The notes: generated by a model not told the origin, from the letters alone. Counted from the first letter of the stretch, positions 25,515-34,912 are shown. The stretch is DNA of 64,000 nt from Emticicia sp037153985 (GCF_037153985.1 NZ_JBBAYI010000002.1:741840-805839), one strand, 5' to 3'. Numbers and translations are program-made.

Positions 25515-25979
25515 ATGATTCAAATACAAAAGGACAAAAAAAGTATTGTTATTCTTATGGCTGATGACGACCCCGATGACAGAGCCATGACAAAGGAAGC
25601 ACTGGAAGAAAATTTTTTACTGAATGAACTCCGGTTTGTGGAAGATGGTGCCGAACTGATGGATTACCTGAAAAGAAGAGGGAAATATAGTAACCCCGAA
25701 AACAGCCCCCGCCCGGGTGTAATTCTGCTCGACCTGAATATGCCCAAAAAGGATGGTCGGGAATGCCTGCGAGAAATAAAGTCAGACGATGAACTGAAAA
25801 GCATTCCGGTTATTGTACTTACAACCTCAAAGGCCGAGGAAGACATATTAAGAACTTATGATTTAGGCGTTAATAGTTTTGTAACGAAACCCGTTACATT
25901 TTTTGAATTAGTAGAAGTGATGAAGAACCTGGGAAGCTACTGGTTTGATATTGTTCAATTACCTAAATTTAATTCATGA
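25515..25979 (+). CDS. Single-domain response regulator (Rcp1 type)
   Basis: 154 residues, receiver domain only: acidic ADDDPDD (16-22), phosphoacceptor Asp73 in LLDLNMPKKDG, TTS and Lys in FVTKPVTF. Similar in form to the receiver at 20290-20706. Its stop overlaps the start of the next gene (ATGA at 25976-25979), so it is translationally coupled to the REC-PAS kinase and is its probable partner. A 270-base gap separates it from the NtrC-type regulator. Confidence 0.9.
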   Translation: MIQIQKDKKSIVILMADDDPDDRAMTKEALEENFLLNELRFVEDGAELMDYLKRRGKYSNPENSPRPGVILLDLNMPKKDGRECLREIKSDDELKSIPVIVLTTSKAEEDILRTYDLGVNSFVTKPVTFFELVEVMKNLGSYWFDIVQLPKFNS

Positions 25980-27415
25980 AAGAGCTCGACACTATCAGGG
26001 TTTTAATCGTAGATGATGATGAAGACGACTTCTTCCTCACGAGCGATTACCTCAATGACATAAAGGGGAAAAAATTTACCCTTGACTGGGCAAAGAACTT
26101 TGATGACGCCGTCGGAAAAATAACATCCTGTAATTATGACATTTGCTTTTTTGATTTTTTACTAGGAGCCAAAACAGGTCTCGATTTACTAAAAAGAGCT
26201 ATTCAGGAAGGGTGTCAAAGCCCAATTATATTACTCACCGGCAAAGGCGACCAGAAAATAGACATGGAAGCTATGCGCTTGGGAGCGGTTGATTATCTGG
26301 TTAAAAGTGAACTTGACCCTGAGAAACTGGAACGCTGTATCAGGTACTCGCTTGAGCGTGCCGATACCCTGAAGACACTTCGCGAAAGTGAACAGCAGTA
26401 TCGTACCATCTTTAACCATGTCAGACAAGGAATTATTGTTACCCAGCCCAAAGACGGTAGCTTTATTTACTATAATCCGGCTACGCTTGAAATGCTTGGC
26501 TATGAAGCCGAAGAACTCAATAACATGAGTACGGCCAAAATTTTTGAAAAGCCCGAGGTATGGCATCTTTTCAATGAAAAACTTGAAGAAAACGGTAGCA
26601 TAGACAAGTTCGAGGCTATTTTCCTGACCAAGAACGGCGAAAGAAAAATCTGCCTCATTGATGCCCAGAAACAAAAAAATAGTGAAGGCAAGGAGTCATT
26701 CCTGAGTATTATTCATGACGTAACAGCCCAAAGAAAAGCTGAACGCGAAGCCATGATGCTCGAAAAAATGGCCGCCACAGGCCGCCTTGTGCGCACATTA
26801 GCCCATGAAGTACGTAACCCTCTTACAAACATCCATTTGTCGGTAGAACAGATGGAAAGCGAATTACAAGACGAAGACTCCAAGCTATTTCTCGGAATTA
26901 TCCGACGTAACAGCCAACGTATCAGCGATTTAATCACCGAATTACTCAACAACTCTAAACCGTCCGAACTGGCTTTTGCCAAAATTTCGGCGCATGAAAT
27001 TCTGGAAGAAACGCTCGAGCAGGCCATTGACCGAATCAATCTGAAAAGTATCAGTCTTGAAAAACAATACGGCGAAGATTGCCTGTTGAACCTCGACCGC
27101 AGCAAAATAAAAATTGCATTACTGAACATCATCATTAATGCCGTTGAAGCAATGGAAGAAAACAAAGGCGTATTAATAATAAAGACCTACATAGCCAATA
27201 ACCAGTACTATGTGTGTATAAAAGACAATGGTACGGGCATAAGCCCCGAAAACATGAGCCGCTTGTTTGAGCCTTATTTTACAGCCAAAAACAACGGAAT
27301 CGGACTAGGGCTATCGGCTACACTCAATATTATACAATCTCATAAAGCTACGGTTGATGTAAACTCAGAAGTAGGAAAAGGCACCGAGTTTATTATTACC
27401 TTCGGCATATACTAA
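25976..27415 (+). CDS. REC-PAS sensor histidine kinase
   Basis: 479 residues, cytoplasmic. The N-terminal receiver has VDDDEDD and phosphoacceptor Asp60. A PAS domain spans about 135-250. HisKA carries His277 in LAHEVRNPLTNIHLSVEQM, followed by an ATPase domain with N-box ALLNIIINAVEAM, KDNGTGISPENM and GIGLGLSATLNII. This NtrB-like catalytic core makes it a plausible kinase for the NtrC-type regulator upstream, while its own receiver could modulate activity. Starts inside the stop of the preceding receiver gene and ends in a long terminator. Confidence 0.93.
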   Translation: MKELDTIRVLIVDDDEDDFFLTSDYLNDIKGKKFTLDWAKNFDDAVGKITSCNYDICFFDFLLGAKTGLDLLKRAIQEGCQSPIILLTGKGDQKIDMEAMRLGAVDYLVKSELDPEKLERCIRYSLERADTLKTLRESEQQYRTIFNHVRQGIIVTQPKDGSFIYYNPATLEMLGYEAEELNNMSTAKIFEKPEVWHLFNEKLEENGSIDKFEAIFLTKNGERKICLIDAQKQKNSEGKESFLSIIHDVTAQRKAEREAMMLEKMAATGRLVRTLAHEVRNPLTNIHLSVEQMESELQDEDSKLFLGIIRRNSQRISDLITELLNNSKPSELAFAKISAHEILEETLEQAIDRINLKSISLEKQYGEDCLLNLDRSKIKIALLNIIINAVEAMEENKGVLIIKTYIANNQYYVCIKDNGTGISPENMSRLFEPYFTAKNNGIGLGLSATLNIIQSHKATVDVNSEVGKGTEFIITFGIY

Positions 27416-27446
27416 AAGAGAGCCATTAAAATGGCTCTCTTTTAGT
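27411..27446. terminator. Bidirectional terminator, 17-bp perfect palindrome
   Basis: 27411-27427 pairs with 27430-27446 (arms ACTAAAAGAGAGCCATT and its complement). The kinase stop codon TAA at 27413-27415 lies inside the left arm. Serves convergent genes. Confidence 0.88.
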
Positions 27447-27473
27447 ATAACTGCTAGCACCAGTTTATTTTTC

Positions 27474-28307
27474 TTATGCGCCGTTATGCACCAAAGGCTG
27501 GCGTTTTCTGAAACCCTCTCTGAACGATTCAATACATACACTTATACCTACCAGAATAATACCTGCCCAAGCACTCAGCACAATGTAGTTATAATATACT
27601 GCGGCTTCTTTACGCTCAATAATAATACCGCTCAAAGCCCATATAATGGCTAAACCGATATAAAAATTCTTAAATCGGAAAATTGCCCACACGCCTATAA
27701 AAGCTCCAACAAGTACCAGTGTCGATGTCCACGACTCCTCACTCATGCCTGCACCACGCCAGCCGAAATGCACTAGCAATGCCGTAATATTGGCAATTGT
27801 GGCAATACATATCCAGCCCAAGTAAAGACCAAAAGGGGCTTTTACAATAAAACTCTGTGCATTACTCAGATACGGTGTTAACAACCTGATTTGGGAATCG
27901 ATAAAAATAAGGCGGCTTAAAAGCAACAGCATTAGTATAACACTTACTACGATGAGGTCATAATGCCAAGCCACAATCCAACTCATATTAATAATACAGG
28001 TCAGAATAAAAGCAAGGTTTATTCTGTTCACGATTTCTCCTACGTAGGGGTCAATTTTCGCTTTAAATACTGAGCTTAACTGATAAATACAGAAAATAAA
28101 CAACAGCAGATAAATAGCCCCCCAGATTGAGAATGTTAATGGAGCCGGCACAAACAGATTCGGGTACTGGTCAGACACCTGACCGGTGTTTTTACCATTA
28201 ATGGGCAAGAAATTAGCCAGAAAGTTGACAAATACCATTGCTAAAAAAAACAGAAAATTCAGTATTTGTAGGAGTCTGACTCTCGAAGGATTAAATTGAG
28301 TTTCCAT
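27474..28307 (-). CDS. TspO/MBR-like tryptophan-rich membrane protein
   Basis: 277 residues with about eight membrane helices. The segment NLFVPAPLTFSIWGAIYLLL resembles the TspO signature (P-x-x-x-F-x-x-x-W-x-x-L-Y), and several membrane Trp residues are conserved in position. It is longer than classic TspO (about 160 residues, five helices), as in the extended relatives annotated as tryptophan-rich sensory proteins. Ligand unknown. Two bases separate it from the upstream yihY gene, so the two form an operon. Confidence 0.7.
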   Translation of the reverse strand: METQFNPSRVRLLQILNFLFFLAMVFVNFLANFLPINGKNTGQVSDQYPNLFVPAPLTFSIWGAIYLLLFIFCIYQLSSVFKAKIDPYVGEIVNRINLAFILTCIINMSWIVAWHYDLIVVSVILMLLLLSRLIFIDSQIRLLTPYLSNAQSFIVKAPFGLYLGWICIATIANITALLVHFGWRGAGMSEESWTSTLVLVGAFIGVWAIFRFKNFYIGLAIIWALSGIIIERKEAAVYYNYIVLSAWAGIILVGISVCIESFREGFRKRQPLVHNGA

Positions 28308-28309
28308 AA

Positions 28310-29242
28310 TTATATCGATTTTTTGTGTTCTTTTATTTCAATTTCCTTTTTTTCTAATAAAACAGCGTTCTTGTTAGGCTGTATTGGTGTTCCATAATGG
28401 CGGGTATAGACCTTAGTAAATTCTGCCCCTAAAAACAGAATTGTTGACGAATAATATACCCACAGCAAAATAATAACTACCGAGCCGGCCGCTCCAAAGG
28501 TTGTCATGATGGCCGACTGCCCCAGATAATAACCTATCAGAAACTTCCCTATCATAAAAAATATGGCTGTTACTCCTGCCCCCAGAAAAGCGTCTTTCCA
28601 AGCTATTTTACCATCGGGCAATACTTTAAAAATAGTAGCAAACAATAATGTTATTACTAAAAAGACTATCAAAAGGTTTATAAAAAAGAAAAGATAAACT
28701 GTTATGTTTTCAAAAAACAGTTGCAAACGCTGGCTGAAGATGTCGAGCATGGTATTTACCAATAATGATACTATCAGTAAAAAACCTAATGACAGAATCA
28801 GCGAGAAAGATAATAAGCGATTAAACAGGTATTTAAGAATACCCGACTTTGGTTTGGCTTTTAACGACCATATAAAATTGATAGAGTCTTGTATTTCGGC
28901 AAAAACCCCCGTAGCACCCACCAGCAGCGTACCAGTACCTATAATAGCCGCTAACCCCGACTTCTGTGATAAGCGTGCATTCTTGATGAGTTCTTCGACC
29001 TGTAAGGCGGCATCTTTTCCGATTAGCCAGTTTATTTGCCCATATACTTGCCCCTGTATGGCTTCGCGTCCGTAAAAGATACCTGCTATTGAAATTATTA
29101 CTACCAGCATTGGTGCCAGCGAGAAAATAGTATAATAAGACAAAGAGGCACTTAATTTAGTGGCGTTGTCGGTGCTGAATTCGGAAAATACTTCCCGAGC
29201 GAAAGAAAAATATTCTTTCAGTTTGGTTTTTAATGATTTCAT
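28310..29242 (-). CDS. YihY/BrkB-family inner-membrane protein
   Basis: 310 residues with about six membrane helices and soluble ends. The signature LSASLSYYTIFSLAPMLVVIISIAGIFYGREA near residue 30 and the C-terminal AAGSVVIILLWVYYSSTILFLGAEFTKVYTRHYG identify the Virul_fac_BrkB family. Function is not settled; it is not RNase BN despite old names. First gene of the pair with the TspO-like protein, divergent from a small membrane protein and dps. Confidence 0.9.
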   Translation of the reverse strand: MKSLKTKLKEYFSFAREVFSEFSTDNATKLSASLSYYTIFSLAPMLVVIISIAGIFYGREAIQGQVYGQINWLIGKDAALQVEELIKNARLSQKSGLAAIIGTGTLLVGATGVFAEIQDSINFIWSLKAKPKSGILKYLFNRLLSFSLILSLGFLLIVSLLVNTMLDIFSQRLQLFFENITVYLFFFINLLIVFLVITLLFATIFKVLPDGKIAWKDAFLGAGVTAIFFMIGKFLIGYYLGQSAIMTTFGAAGSVVIILLWVYYSSTILFLGAEFTKVYTRHYGTPIQPNKNAVLLEKKEIEIKEHKKSI

Positions 29243-29518
29243 AAGTGGTTGTTATCTATTACAGTTCAACTTCTACGCTATATTAACATGGCCCTTAAAG
29301 CTGCATAATAGCTTATATATTATGCTAAATAATATGTACCATGTAGGTCATATCACACCCAAAACAAGAAATGTGGCAAAAATTCCACACTTATTTTCCC
29401 AAAATGCCACATTTTCCACATTTTTTTTAATAAAACGCACATAAAATCCCCATTAAAATACATGGTATGAGATTTTAATCTTATTAGGCGTAAATCGTTT
29501 CATTAAACTATTGAAATC
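29243..29518. promoter_or_regulatory. Divergent regulatory region with repeated TGTGG/CCACA
   Basis: A very AT-rich region between yihY and the small ORF. AAATGTGGCA (29369-29378) and TGCCACATTT (29405-29414) form a perfect 10-bp inverted repeat, with further CCACA copies at 29385 and 29416. A second 7-bp dyad GCATAAT / ATTATGC lies at 29303-29325. This looks like a regulator-binding array. Confidence 0.45.
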
Positions 29519-29698
29519 ATGACACCCATCATCTTCATAATCGGAATAATAACAATGTTCGTTATGTCGGTGGTTTTGCTAAAGATTGCTAACCACAACT
29601 CGCAAAACTGGGACGGCAGAACAAGAGGTTCTCATACAAACCATGAATTCAATGGTTTTATGAAACGAGTGAAACTGACTTCATCGAAGTTAAAATAA
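29519..29698 (+). CDS. 59-residue single-pass membrane protein
   Basis: ATG at 29519, stop TAA at 29696-29698. MTPIIFIIGIITMFVMSVV starts one hydrophobic helix (residues 3-23), followed by a polar, basic tail rich in Asn, Arg and His. No family recognised. It lies 43 bases before dps on the same strand with no terminator between, so the two are probably co-transcribed. Codon use looks like the neighbours. Confidence 0.6.
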   Translation: MTPIIFIIGIITMFVMSVVLLKIANHNSQNWDGRTRGSHTNHEFNGFMKRVKLTSSKLK

Positions 29699-29741
29699 AA
29701 GTACAAACACACAACACACAAGAAGATACAACTTTGTAGCT

Positions 29742-30212
29742 ATGAAAGCACACATTGGTTTACCAGAAAAAGACATTATAAAAATTGCTGATTTATTACA
29801 GGTTATTTTGGCTGACGAACACGTGTTAATAACCAAAACCCGTAATTATCATTGGAACATAAAAGGACCCCGTTTTATAGAGTTACACAAGTTTTATGAA
29901 GAACAATACGATGTAATTCGTGAAATGATAGACCAGATTGCCGAAAGAATCACACAGCTAGGCCACAGAGCCAACGGCACAATGAAAGATTTTCTGGCAA
30001 CAACAAGGTTGGAAGAAGGGCCTTATGAAGACAAACAAGATACTCAGATAAGCCGTTTGTTAGCAGACCACGAAGCGTTTATAACAAATTTGCGTAAAGA
30101 TATTAAAGAAATAGATGAAGTTCTAGGAGACGCAGTCACAACAGACTTACTTACGAACTTCATGGGGCAGCATGAAAAAATGGCATGGATGCTCCGCGCG
30201 TTTTTAGGGTAG
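29742..30212 (+). CDS. dps: Dps-family mini-ferritin
   Basis: Twelve-subunit cage that oxidises and stores iron and protects DNA from peroxide. 156 residues with the intersubunit ferroxidase ligands in the standard spacing: His37 (NYHWNIKG), His49 (LHKFYEE), Asp64 and Glu68 (MIDQIAERI). It follows the 59-residue membrane protein and ends in a strong terminator. An oxidative-stress regulator site may lie in the upstream intergenic region. Confidence 0.94.
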   Translation: MKAHIGLPEKDIIKIADLLQVILADEHVLITKTRNYHWNIKGPRFIELHKFYEEQYDVIREMIDQIAERITQLGHRANGTMKDFLATTRLEEGPYEDKQDTQISRLLADHEAFITNLRKDIKEIDEVLGDAVTTDLLTNFMGQHEKMAWMLRAFLG

Positions 30213-30233
30213 TGTTTAGGTTAAAAAAGGTGG

Positions 30234-30270
30234 TACAAAAGGGGCAATTTTTGCCCCTTTTGTATTTGTA
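30234..30270. terminator. Terminator after dps
   Basis: A 14-bp perfect stem TACAAAAGGGGCAA / TTGCCCCTTTTGTA (30234-30247, 30251-30264) with a TTT loop; T-rich on both sides. Confidence 0.88.
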
Positions 30271-30292
30271 TACGGTCTGGAAACCATTACAT

Positions 30293-30332
30293 ACAAAAAA
30301 AGGCACTTACTTTGGGTAAATGCCTTTTGTAT
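30293..30332 (-). terminator. Terminator after lpd
   Basis: AAAAGGCA / TGCCTTTT (30298-30305, 30321-30328) with a T run on the minus strand, 15 bases from the lpd stop. Confidence 0.72.
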
Positions 30333-30347
30333 ATGATTCCGATTCGA

Positions 30348-31739
30348 TTACAAGTGAATTACTTCTCCGTAAGCGGCAGCGGCAGCTTCCATAATAGCTT
30401 CTGACATGGTTGGGTGTGGGTGAACCGACTTCACAATTTCCATACCTGTTGTTTCAAGCTTACGTGCCACAACAGCTTCTGCAATCATTTCGGTTACGTT
30501 AGCCCCTATCATGTGGCAACCTAGCCATTCGCCGTATTTTGCATCGAAAATTACTTTCACAAAACCCTCTGGGCTACCTGCGGCTTTAGCTTTACCGGAA
30601 GCCGAGAACGGGAATTTACCTACTTTAATTTCGTATCCGGCTTCTTTAGCTGCTTTTTCGGTATAACCTACCGAAGCAATTTCAGGAGTACAATAAGTAC
30701 AGCCCGGAATATTCTTGTGGTCGAGTGGTTGTGGATGGTGCCCCGCAATTTTCTCAACACAGATAATACCTTCGGCCGATGCTTTGTGTGCCAATGCAGG
30801 GCCAGGTGTTACGTCGCCAATGGCATAATAGCCCGGTACGCTGGTTTCTGACCACTGATTCACCGTAATTTTACCTTTTTCGGTTTTAATACCTACTTCT
30901 TCCAGACCAATGTTTTCGATGTTAGCTACAATTCCGGCAGCCGATAAAACAATGTCAGTTTCGATTTTAATTTCTCCGCTAGGTGTTTTTACAGTTGATA
31001 CACAACCTTTACCGCTTGTATCTACTTTTTCAACGCTTGAGTTAGTGTAAATCTCAATACCTGCTTTTTTGTAGGCTTTGGCCAGTTCTTTTGAAATTTC
31101 TTCGTCTTCTACCGGAACAATATTTGGCATAAACTCTACGATGGTTACTTTTGTACCCATACTTGCATAAACGTAGGCAAACTCAACGCCAATTGCACCC
31201 GAGCCAATTACCAATAAAGACTCTGGTTGTTTTTCAAGGCTCATCGCCTTACGGTATTCAATTACTTTTTCTCCGTCAATAGGTACGTTAGGCAATTGTC
31301 TGGCTCTTGCACCTGTGGCAACAATAATATTTTTACCTTCTATTTCTGATTTTTTCCCTTCTGCGTCTGTAACTTCTACTTTTTTACCGGGTTTTACTTT
31401 ACCAAAACCGTAGATTACATCAATTTTATTTTTTTTCATCAAGAACTGAACCCCCTTACTCATGCCTTCTGCTACACCACGAGAACGCTTGATAACGGCT
31501 CCAAAATTTGCGTTGGCCTCAGCTACTTCAATTCCGTAATCTTTTGCGTGTTTAATATATTCAAACACTTGGGCAGACTTCAACAATGCCTTTGTTGGAA
31601 TACAACCCCAGTTAAGGCAAATACCGCCGAGGCTTTCTTTCTCAACAATGGCAGTTTTCATGCCTAACTGTGAGGCACGAATAGCGGTAACGTATCCGCC
31701 AGGCCCACTCCCAAGTACTATAACATCATACTGTGCCAT
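30348..31739 (-). CDS. lpdA: Dihydrolipoyl dehydrogenase (E3)
   Basis: Flavoenzyme that reoxidises dihydrolipoamide in pyruvate, 2-oxoglutarate and branched-chain dehydrogenase complexes and in glycine cleavage. 463 residues: FAD motif GSGPGGYVTA (10-19), redox disulfide Cys41-Cys46 in GGICLNWGCIPTKA, NAD motif VIGSGAIGVEFAYVYASMG, and the C-terminal His-Glu pair in VHPHPTMSEAIMEAA. Single gene with its own matching promoter; the E1/E2 partners lie elsewhere. Confidence 0.97.
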   Translation of the reverse strand: MAQYDVIVLGSGPGGYVTAIRASQLGMKTAIVEKESLGGICLNWGCIPTKALLKSAQVFEYIKHAKDYGIEVAEANANFGAVIKRSRGVAEGMSKGVQFLMKKNKIDVIYGFGKVKPGKKVEVTDAEGKKSEIEGKNIIVATGARARQLPNVPIDGEKVIEYRKAMSLEKQPESLLVIGSGAIGVEFAYVYASMGTKVTIVEFMPNIVPVEDEEISKELAKAYKKAGIEIYTNSSVEKVDTSGKGCVSTVKTPSGEIKIETDIVLSAAGIVANIENIGLEEVGIKTEKGKITVNQWSETSVPGYYAIGDVTPGPALAHKASAEGIICVEKIAGHHPQPLDHKNIPGCTYCTPEIASVGYTEKAAKEAGYEIKVGKFPFSASGKAKAAGSPEGFVKVIFDAKYGEWLGCHMIGANVTEMIAEAVVARKLETTGMEIVKSVHPHPTMSEAIMEAAAAAYGEVIHL

Positions 31740-31774
31740 AATATATAATTTTCTGGTTTATTATAAATTTGTTG

Positions 31775-31804
31775 CAAAATTAGACAAAATAGCTTATTCA
31801 CAAA
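31775..31804 (-). promoter_or_regulatory. Promoter of lpdA
   Basis: On the minus strand, TTTG (31804-31801), an 18-base spacer and TAATTTTG (31782-31775) match the Bacteroidota promoter fully. The predicted start of RNA is about 30 bases before the ATG. Confidence 0.7.
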
Positions 31805-31918
31805 ATCCTTTTTGATTATGTTAGTAAAGCCAAAAGTGTGGTAAAGCGGTGCTTCGTTGCAAACAGAAGCAGCACTATCCTTTAGATAAAACAAATAAAA
31901 ATGCGTATTAAATCCCGT

Positions 31919-32767
31919 TTAATTATAAATAAACCTCAGTATATACGCTTTTTTATCGCCCCCTTCCGACGACACAAACAAATCGCCCGAGGGTGTAAAA
32001 CAAATACCCTCCGGCTGGCGAAACAGTTTTTCGTTAAGCTCAATTAATTCTTTTTTAAGGCCCTCACTTGTCAGAATCAGCAGTTTCTTCCCTTGCGAGG
32101 CTAATACGTAAATGTCTCCGCTGGCAGGATGCACAGCAATACCCGAAGGACGAAAGTCTGTATTGCCGTTTTTTCCAGTAATCATGGCTCTGGTTATTAC
32201 ATAGCGTGCCTTAAACTGTGCCTGTGTTAAATCATAGGCATAAATTATTTTTTCGGTATCTTTAGCTTTAATGTGTTCTTTAGTAGCTAATAAAAGGCTA
32301 TTGGTTTGGGGGACATAAGCCAGCCCTTCGTACTCTATTACCTCATTATTACTACAATCAATGGTTCGTTCTGCGTCAGTTGCTATATTTATTACTTTTA
32401 TTTTACCATTACTCTTCAAGACGAAAATCTCGTTGCCAACTACCTCAATACCTTCGTAGTCTCCGGCTTTGCCAAAATCCTTTTTATCGGTAATGTCTTC
32501 CTTTAGGGTATCATAAAAGAAAATTTCTCCTTCCTCATCATTGACACAAACAAGCTGATTACCTCGGTAGTAGGATAACCCCGATATTTCTTTCAGGCTT
32601 TTAGGGAGTTTCATTTTCTGGGCAGGGTTGGCAAAATCATAAAACCGTTCAGGCTTTTTGCCTGTGGGCTGCTGGGTATCCTGTTGTTGTCTGGATGGCC
32701 CGCACGAAACAAGCCATATTACCATAAAGGCTATTATAGCCAACGCCAAGACAAATATTTTGAGCAT
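31919..32767 (-). CDS. SdiA-regulated-domain lipoprotein (beta-propeller)
   Basis: 282 residues. An N-terminal signal ends at WLVSC (Cys22), so the protein is a lipoprotein. The remainder is a six-bladed-propeller-like series of strands: LPKSLKEISGLSYYRGNQLVCVNDEEGEIFFYD, then DYEGIEVVGNEIFVLKSNGKIKVIN, EYEGLAYVPQTNSLLLATK, DFRPSGIAVHPASGDIYVLAS and RQPEGICFTPSGDLFVSSEGG. This fits the SdiA-regulated family (YjiK type). Possible phosphodiesterase/phytase-like or binding role; not established. Divergent from the M13 peptidase gene, 87 bases apart. Confidence 0.83.
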   Translation of the reverse strand: MLKIFVLALAIIAFMVIWLVSCGPSRQQQDTQQPTGKKPERFYDFANPAQKMKLPKSLKEISGLSYYRGNQLVCVNDEEGEIFFYDTLKEDITDKKDFGKAGDYEGIEVVGNEIFVLKSNGKIKVINIATDAERTIDCSNNEVIEYEGLAYVPQTNSLLLATKEHIKAKDTEKIIYAYDLTQAQFKARYVITRAMITGKNGNTDFRPSGIAVHPASGDIYVLASQGKKLLILTSEGLKKELIELNEKLFRQPEGICFTPSGDLFVSSEGGDKKAYILRFIYN

Positions 32768-32854
32768 ATCAGATAGGATTTTAAGTGGTTCGATAGTGTT
32801 TATCAGAAAATATTGTCAAATTTAAAACCATTTTTCATTCAATCTTTTAATCTT

Positions 32855-34912
32855 ATGCACGCTATTACATTACCCAGCAAACTACGCTTTATTTGCTTAA
32901 TTATTGGCGGTTTCTGGCTGGTATCCTGCCAGTCGGGTTCAAAGGAATCTAGCCAAAGAGATATTCTGGCAGAAGTGGTCGATACGACGGTTTCGCCTAA
33001 AGATGATTTTTTTAAATATGCCGTCGGAACATGGCTTAAAAATAATCCGATTCCGGCTTCTGAAAGTGCATGGGGAATAGGCAGCCTTGTACAGGACGAA
33101 ACCTACAAACGTTTAAGAACTATCAGCGAGGAATCGGCCAAAGGCAGTACCAGCGCGGGGTCGAGCGAGCAGAAAATCGGTGATTTCTGGTTTACCGGCA
33201 TGGATAGTGTAAGCATTGAAAAACAGGGTATAAACCCTATTAAAGCCGACCTTGACCGTATTGCAGCCATAAAAGACATTAACGGAGTACTAAACGAGGT
33301 AGCCCTGCAACATACTTATGGCATAGGCACTTTGTTTGGTGCCTATATTTTTCAGGACGAAAAAAACAGCGAAGAGCAAGCCCTACACTTGTATCAGGGT
33401 GGGCTGGGCCTGCCTGACAGAGACTATTATTTTAATACCGATACCCGTACGGCCAATATTCGGAAAGAATATAAGGCTCATCTGCAACGTATGTTTAAAC
33501 TCTTAGGCAACGATGAAGCTACTGCAACCCAAAATGCCGAAAAAGTTTATGCACTGGAAGAAAAGCTGGCTAAAAACTCACGCAAAATAGAAGCCTTGCG
33601 CGACCCCTACAAAAATTATAATAAAATGGATTTGGCAGCTCTTGAAAAACTTGCGCCTTCAATGAAGTTTAAGGATTTGTTTACAGCCATGCAAACCCCT
33701 CAGGTTAAGAGTGCCATTGTGGGTCAGCCAGAATTTTATACGGCAGTCGAGAACCTATTGAAAACTACGCCCATTGACACATGGAAAGCCTATTTAAACT
33801 GGCACTTTGTTAGCAGCTTTGCTAGTGAACTAAGCAGCCCTTTTGCTAAAGAAGATTTCTACTTTTACAGAACTGTGCTACGTGGGGTAAAAGAAATGAA
33901 ACCACGCTGGAAACGTGTGCTGGACTCGGAAGAACAATTGCTGGGCGATGCACTAGGACAACTTTTTATCAAAAATTATTATTCTGAAAAAACTAAAAAG
34001 CGTTACGAAGAACTGGTTAAAAATATTTTCTCGGTATATAAAGACCGTATCGAAAAGTCAGACTGGATGTCAGATAGCACCAAGAAAAAGGCTTTGTTGA
34101 AACTTTCTACGGTAATGGCAAAGGTGAGTTATCCTGATAAATGGAAAGACTTTTCGAGTCTGGATATTAAACGGGACTCGTACGTACAGAATATCATCAG
34201 AGCTAACAAATGGTGGTATACTTATACAACCAACAAAATTGGCAAGCCTGTTGACAAAACAGAATGGGACATGACACCCCAAACTTATAATGCGTATTAC
34301 AACCCCTCGAACAACGAAATTGTTTTACCTGCGGCTATTTTCTTCATTGCTGGCTTTGCCGACGAACAGCTAGACGACGCCATTATTTATGCCTATGCCG
34401 GAGGCTCAACCATTGGCCATGAAATTACACATGGATTTGACGACCAAGGAAGGCAGTTTGACGAAAAAGGAAACCTGAAAGACTGGTGGACCAAGAAAGA
34501 TGCCGAAGAATATACTAAAAGAGCAAAAGGTATTATTGAACAATTTGATAATTATGTGGTTCTGGACTCGATGCACGTAAGAGGCGAAGCGACACAGGGC
34601 GAAAACATAGCCGATTTGGGTGGCGTTGTGCTTGGGTTAGAAGCATTCAAGAAAACCGAGCAATATAAATCAGGTAAAAAAATAAGTGGTTTTACACCTT
34701 TACAAAGGTATTTTCTGGGATACGCCCTAGCTTGGATGGGCCACACCCGCGACGAAGCACTGGCAAACAGAATCATGACGGATGTACACGCACCAGGTTT
34801 TCTTCGGGTAAATGGGCCAGTAGTAAACATTGATGAGTTTTATGAAGCATTTAACATAAAGCCAGGCGATAAAATGTATCGTGCACCGGAAAAACGTGTG
34901 AAAATCTGGTAA
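32855..34912 (+). CDS. pepO: M13-family (neprilysin/PepO-like) metallopeptidase, lipoprotein
   Basis: Zinc endopeptidase acting on peptides outside the cytoplasm. The ATG at 32855 was chosen over an upstream TTG because it gives a clean lipoprotein signal ending at WLVSC (Cys25). 685 residues with the Peptidase_M13_N domain (about 45-425) and the catalytic domain. Zinc ligands are His522 and His526 of HEITH and Glu583 of GENIADLGG; NAYYNPSNNEIVLPAAIF binds substrate backbone. Only 24 bases separate its stop from the lasso B2 gene and no terminator lies between, so co-transcription is likely. Whether it serves the lasso pathway is open. Confidence 0.93.
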   Translation: MHAITLPSKLRFICLIIGGFWLVSCQSGSKESSQRDILAEVVDTTVSPKDDFFKYAVGTWLKNNPIPASESAWGIGSLVQDETYKRLRTISEESAKGSTSAGSSEQKIGDFWFTGMDSVSIEKQGINPIKADLDRIAAIKDINGVLNEVALQHTYGIGTLFGAYIFQDEKNSEEQALHLYQGGLGLPDRDYYFNTDTRTANIRKEYKAHLQRMFKLLGNDEATATQNAEKVYALEEKLAKNSRKIEALRDPYKNYNKMDLAALEKLAPSMKFKDLFTAMQTPQVKSAIVGQPEFYTAVENLLKTTPIDTWKAYLNWHFVSSFASELSSPFAKEDFYFYRTVLRGVKEMKPRWKRVLDSEEQLLGDALGQLFIKNYYSEKTKKRYEELVKNIFSVYKDRIEKSDWMSDSTKKKALLKLSTVMAKVSYPDKWKDFSSLDIKRDSYVQNIIRANKWWYTYTTNKIGKPVDKTEWDMTPQTYNAYYNPSNNEIVLPAAIFFIAGFADEQLDDAIIYAYAGGSTIGHEITHGFDDQGRQFDEKGNLKDWWTKKDAEEYTKRAKGIIEQFDNYVVLDSMHVRGEATQGENIADLGGVVLGLEAFKKTEQYKSGKKISGFTPLQRYFLGYALAWMGHTRDEALANRIMTDVHAPGFLRVNGPVVNIDEFYEAFNIKPGDKMYRAPEKRVKIW

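Noticed and set aside
31794..31802. Perfect DnaA box TTATTCACA upstream of lpdA
   Set aside because: A single box; its CAC(A) end overlaps the -33 element of the promoter. One match is expected by chance in this much DNA.
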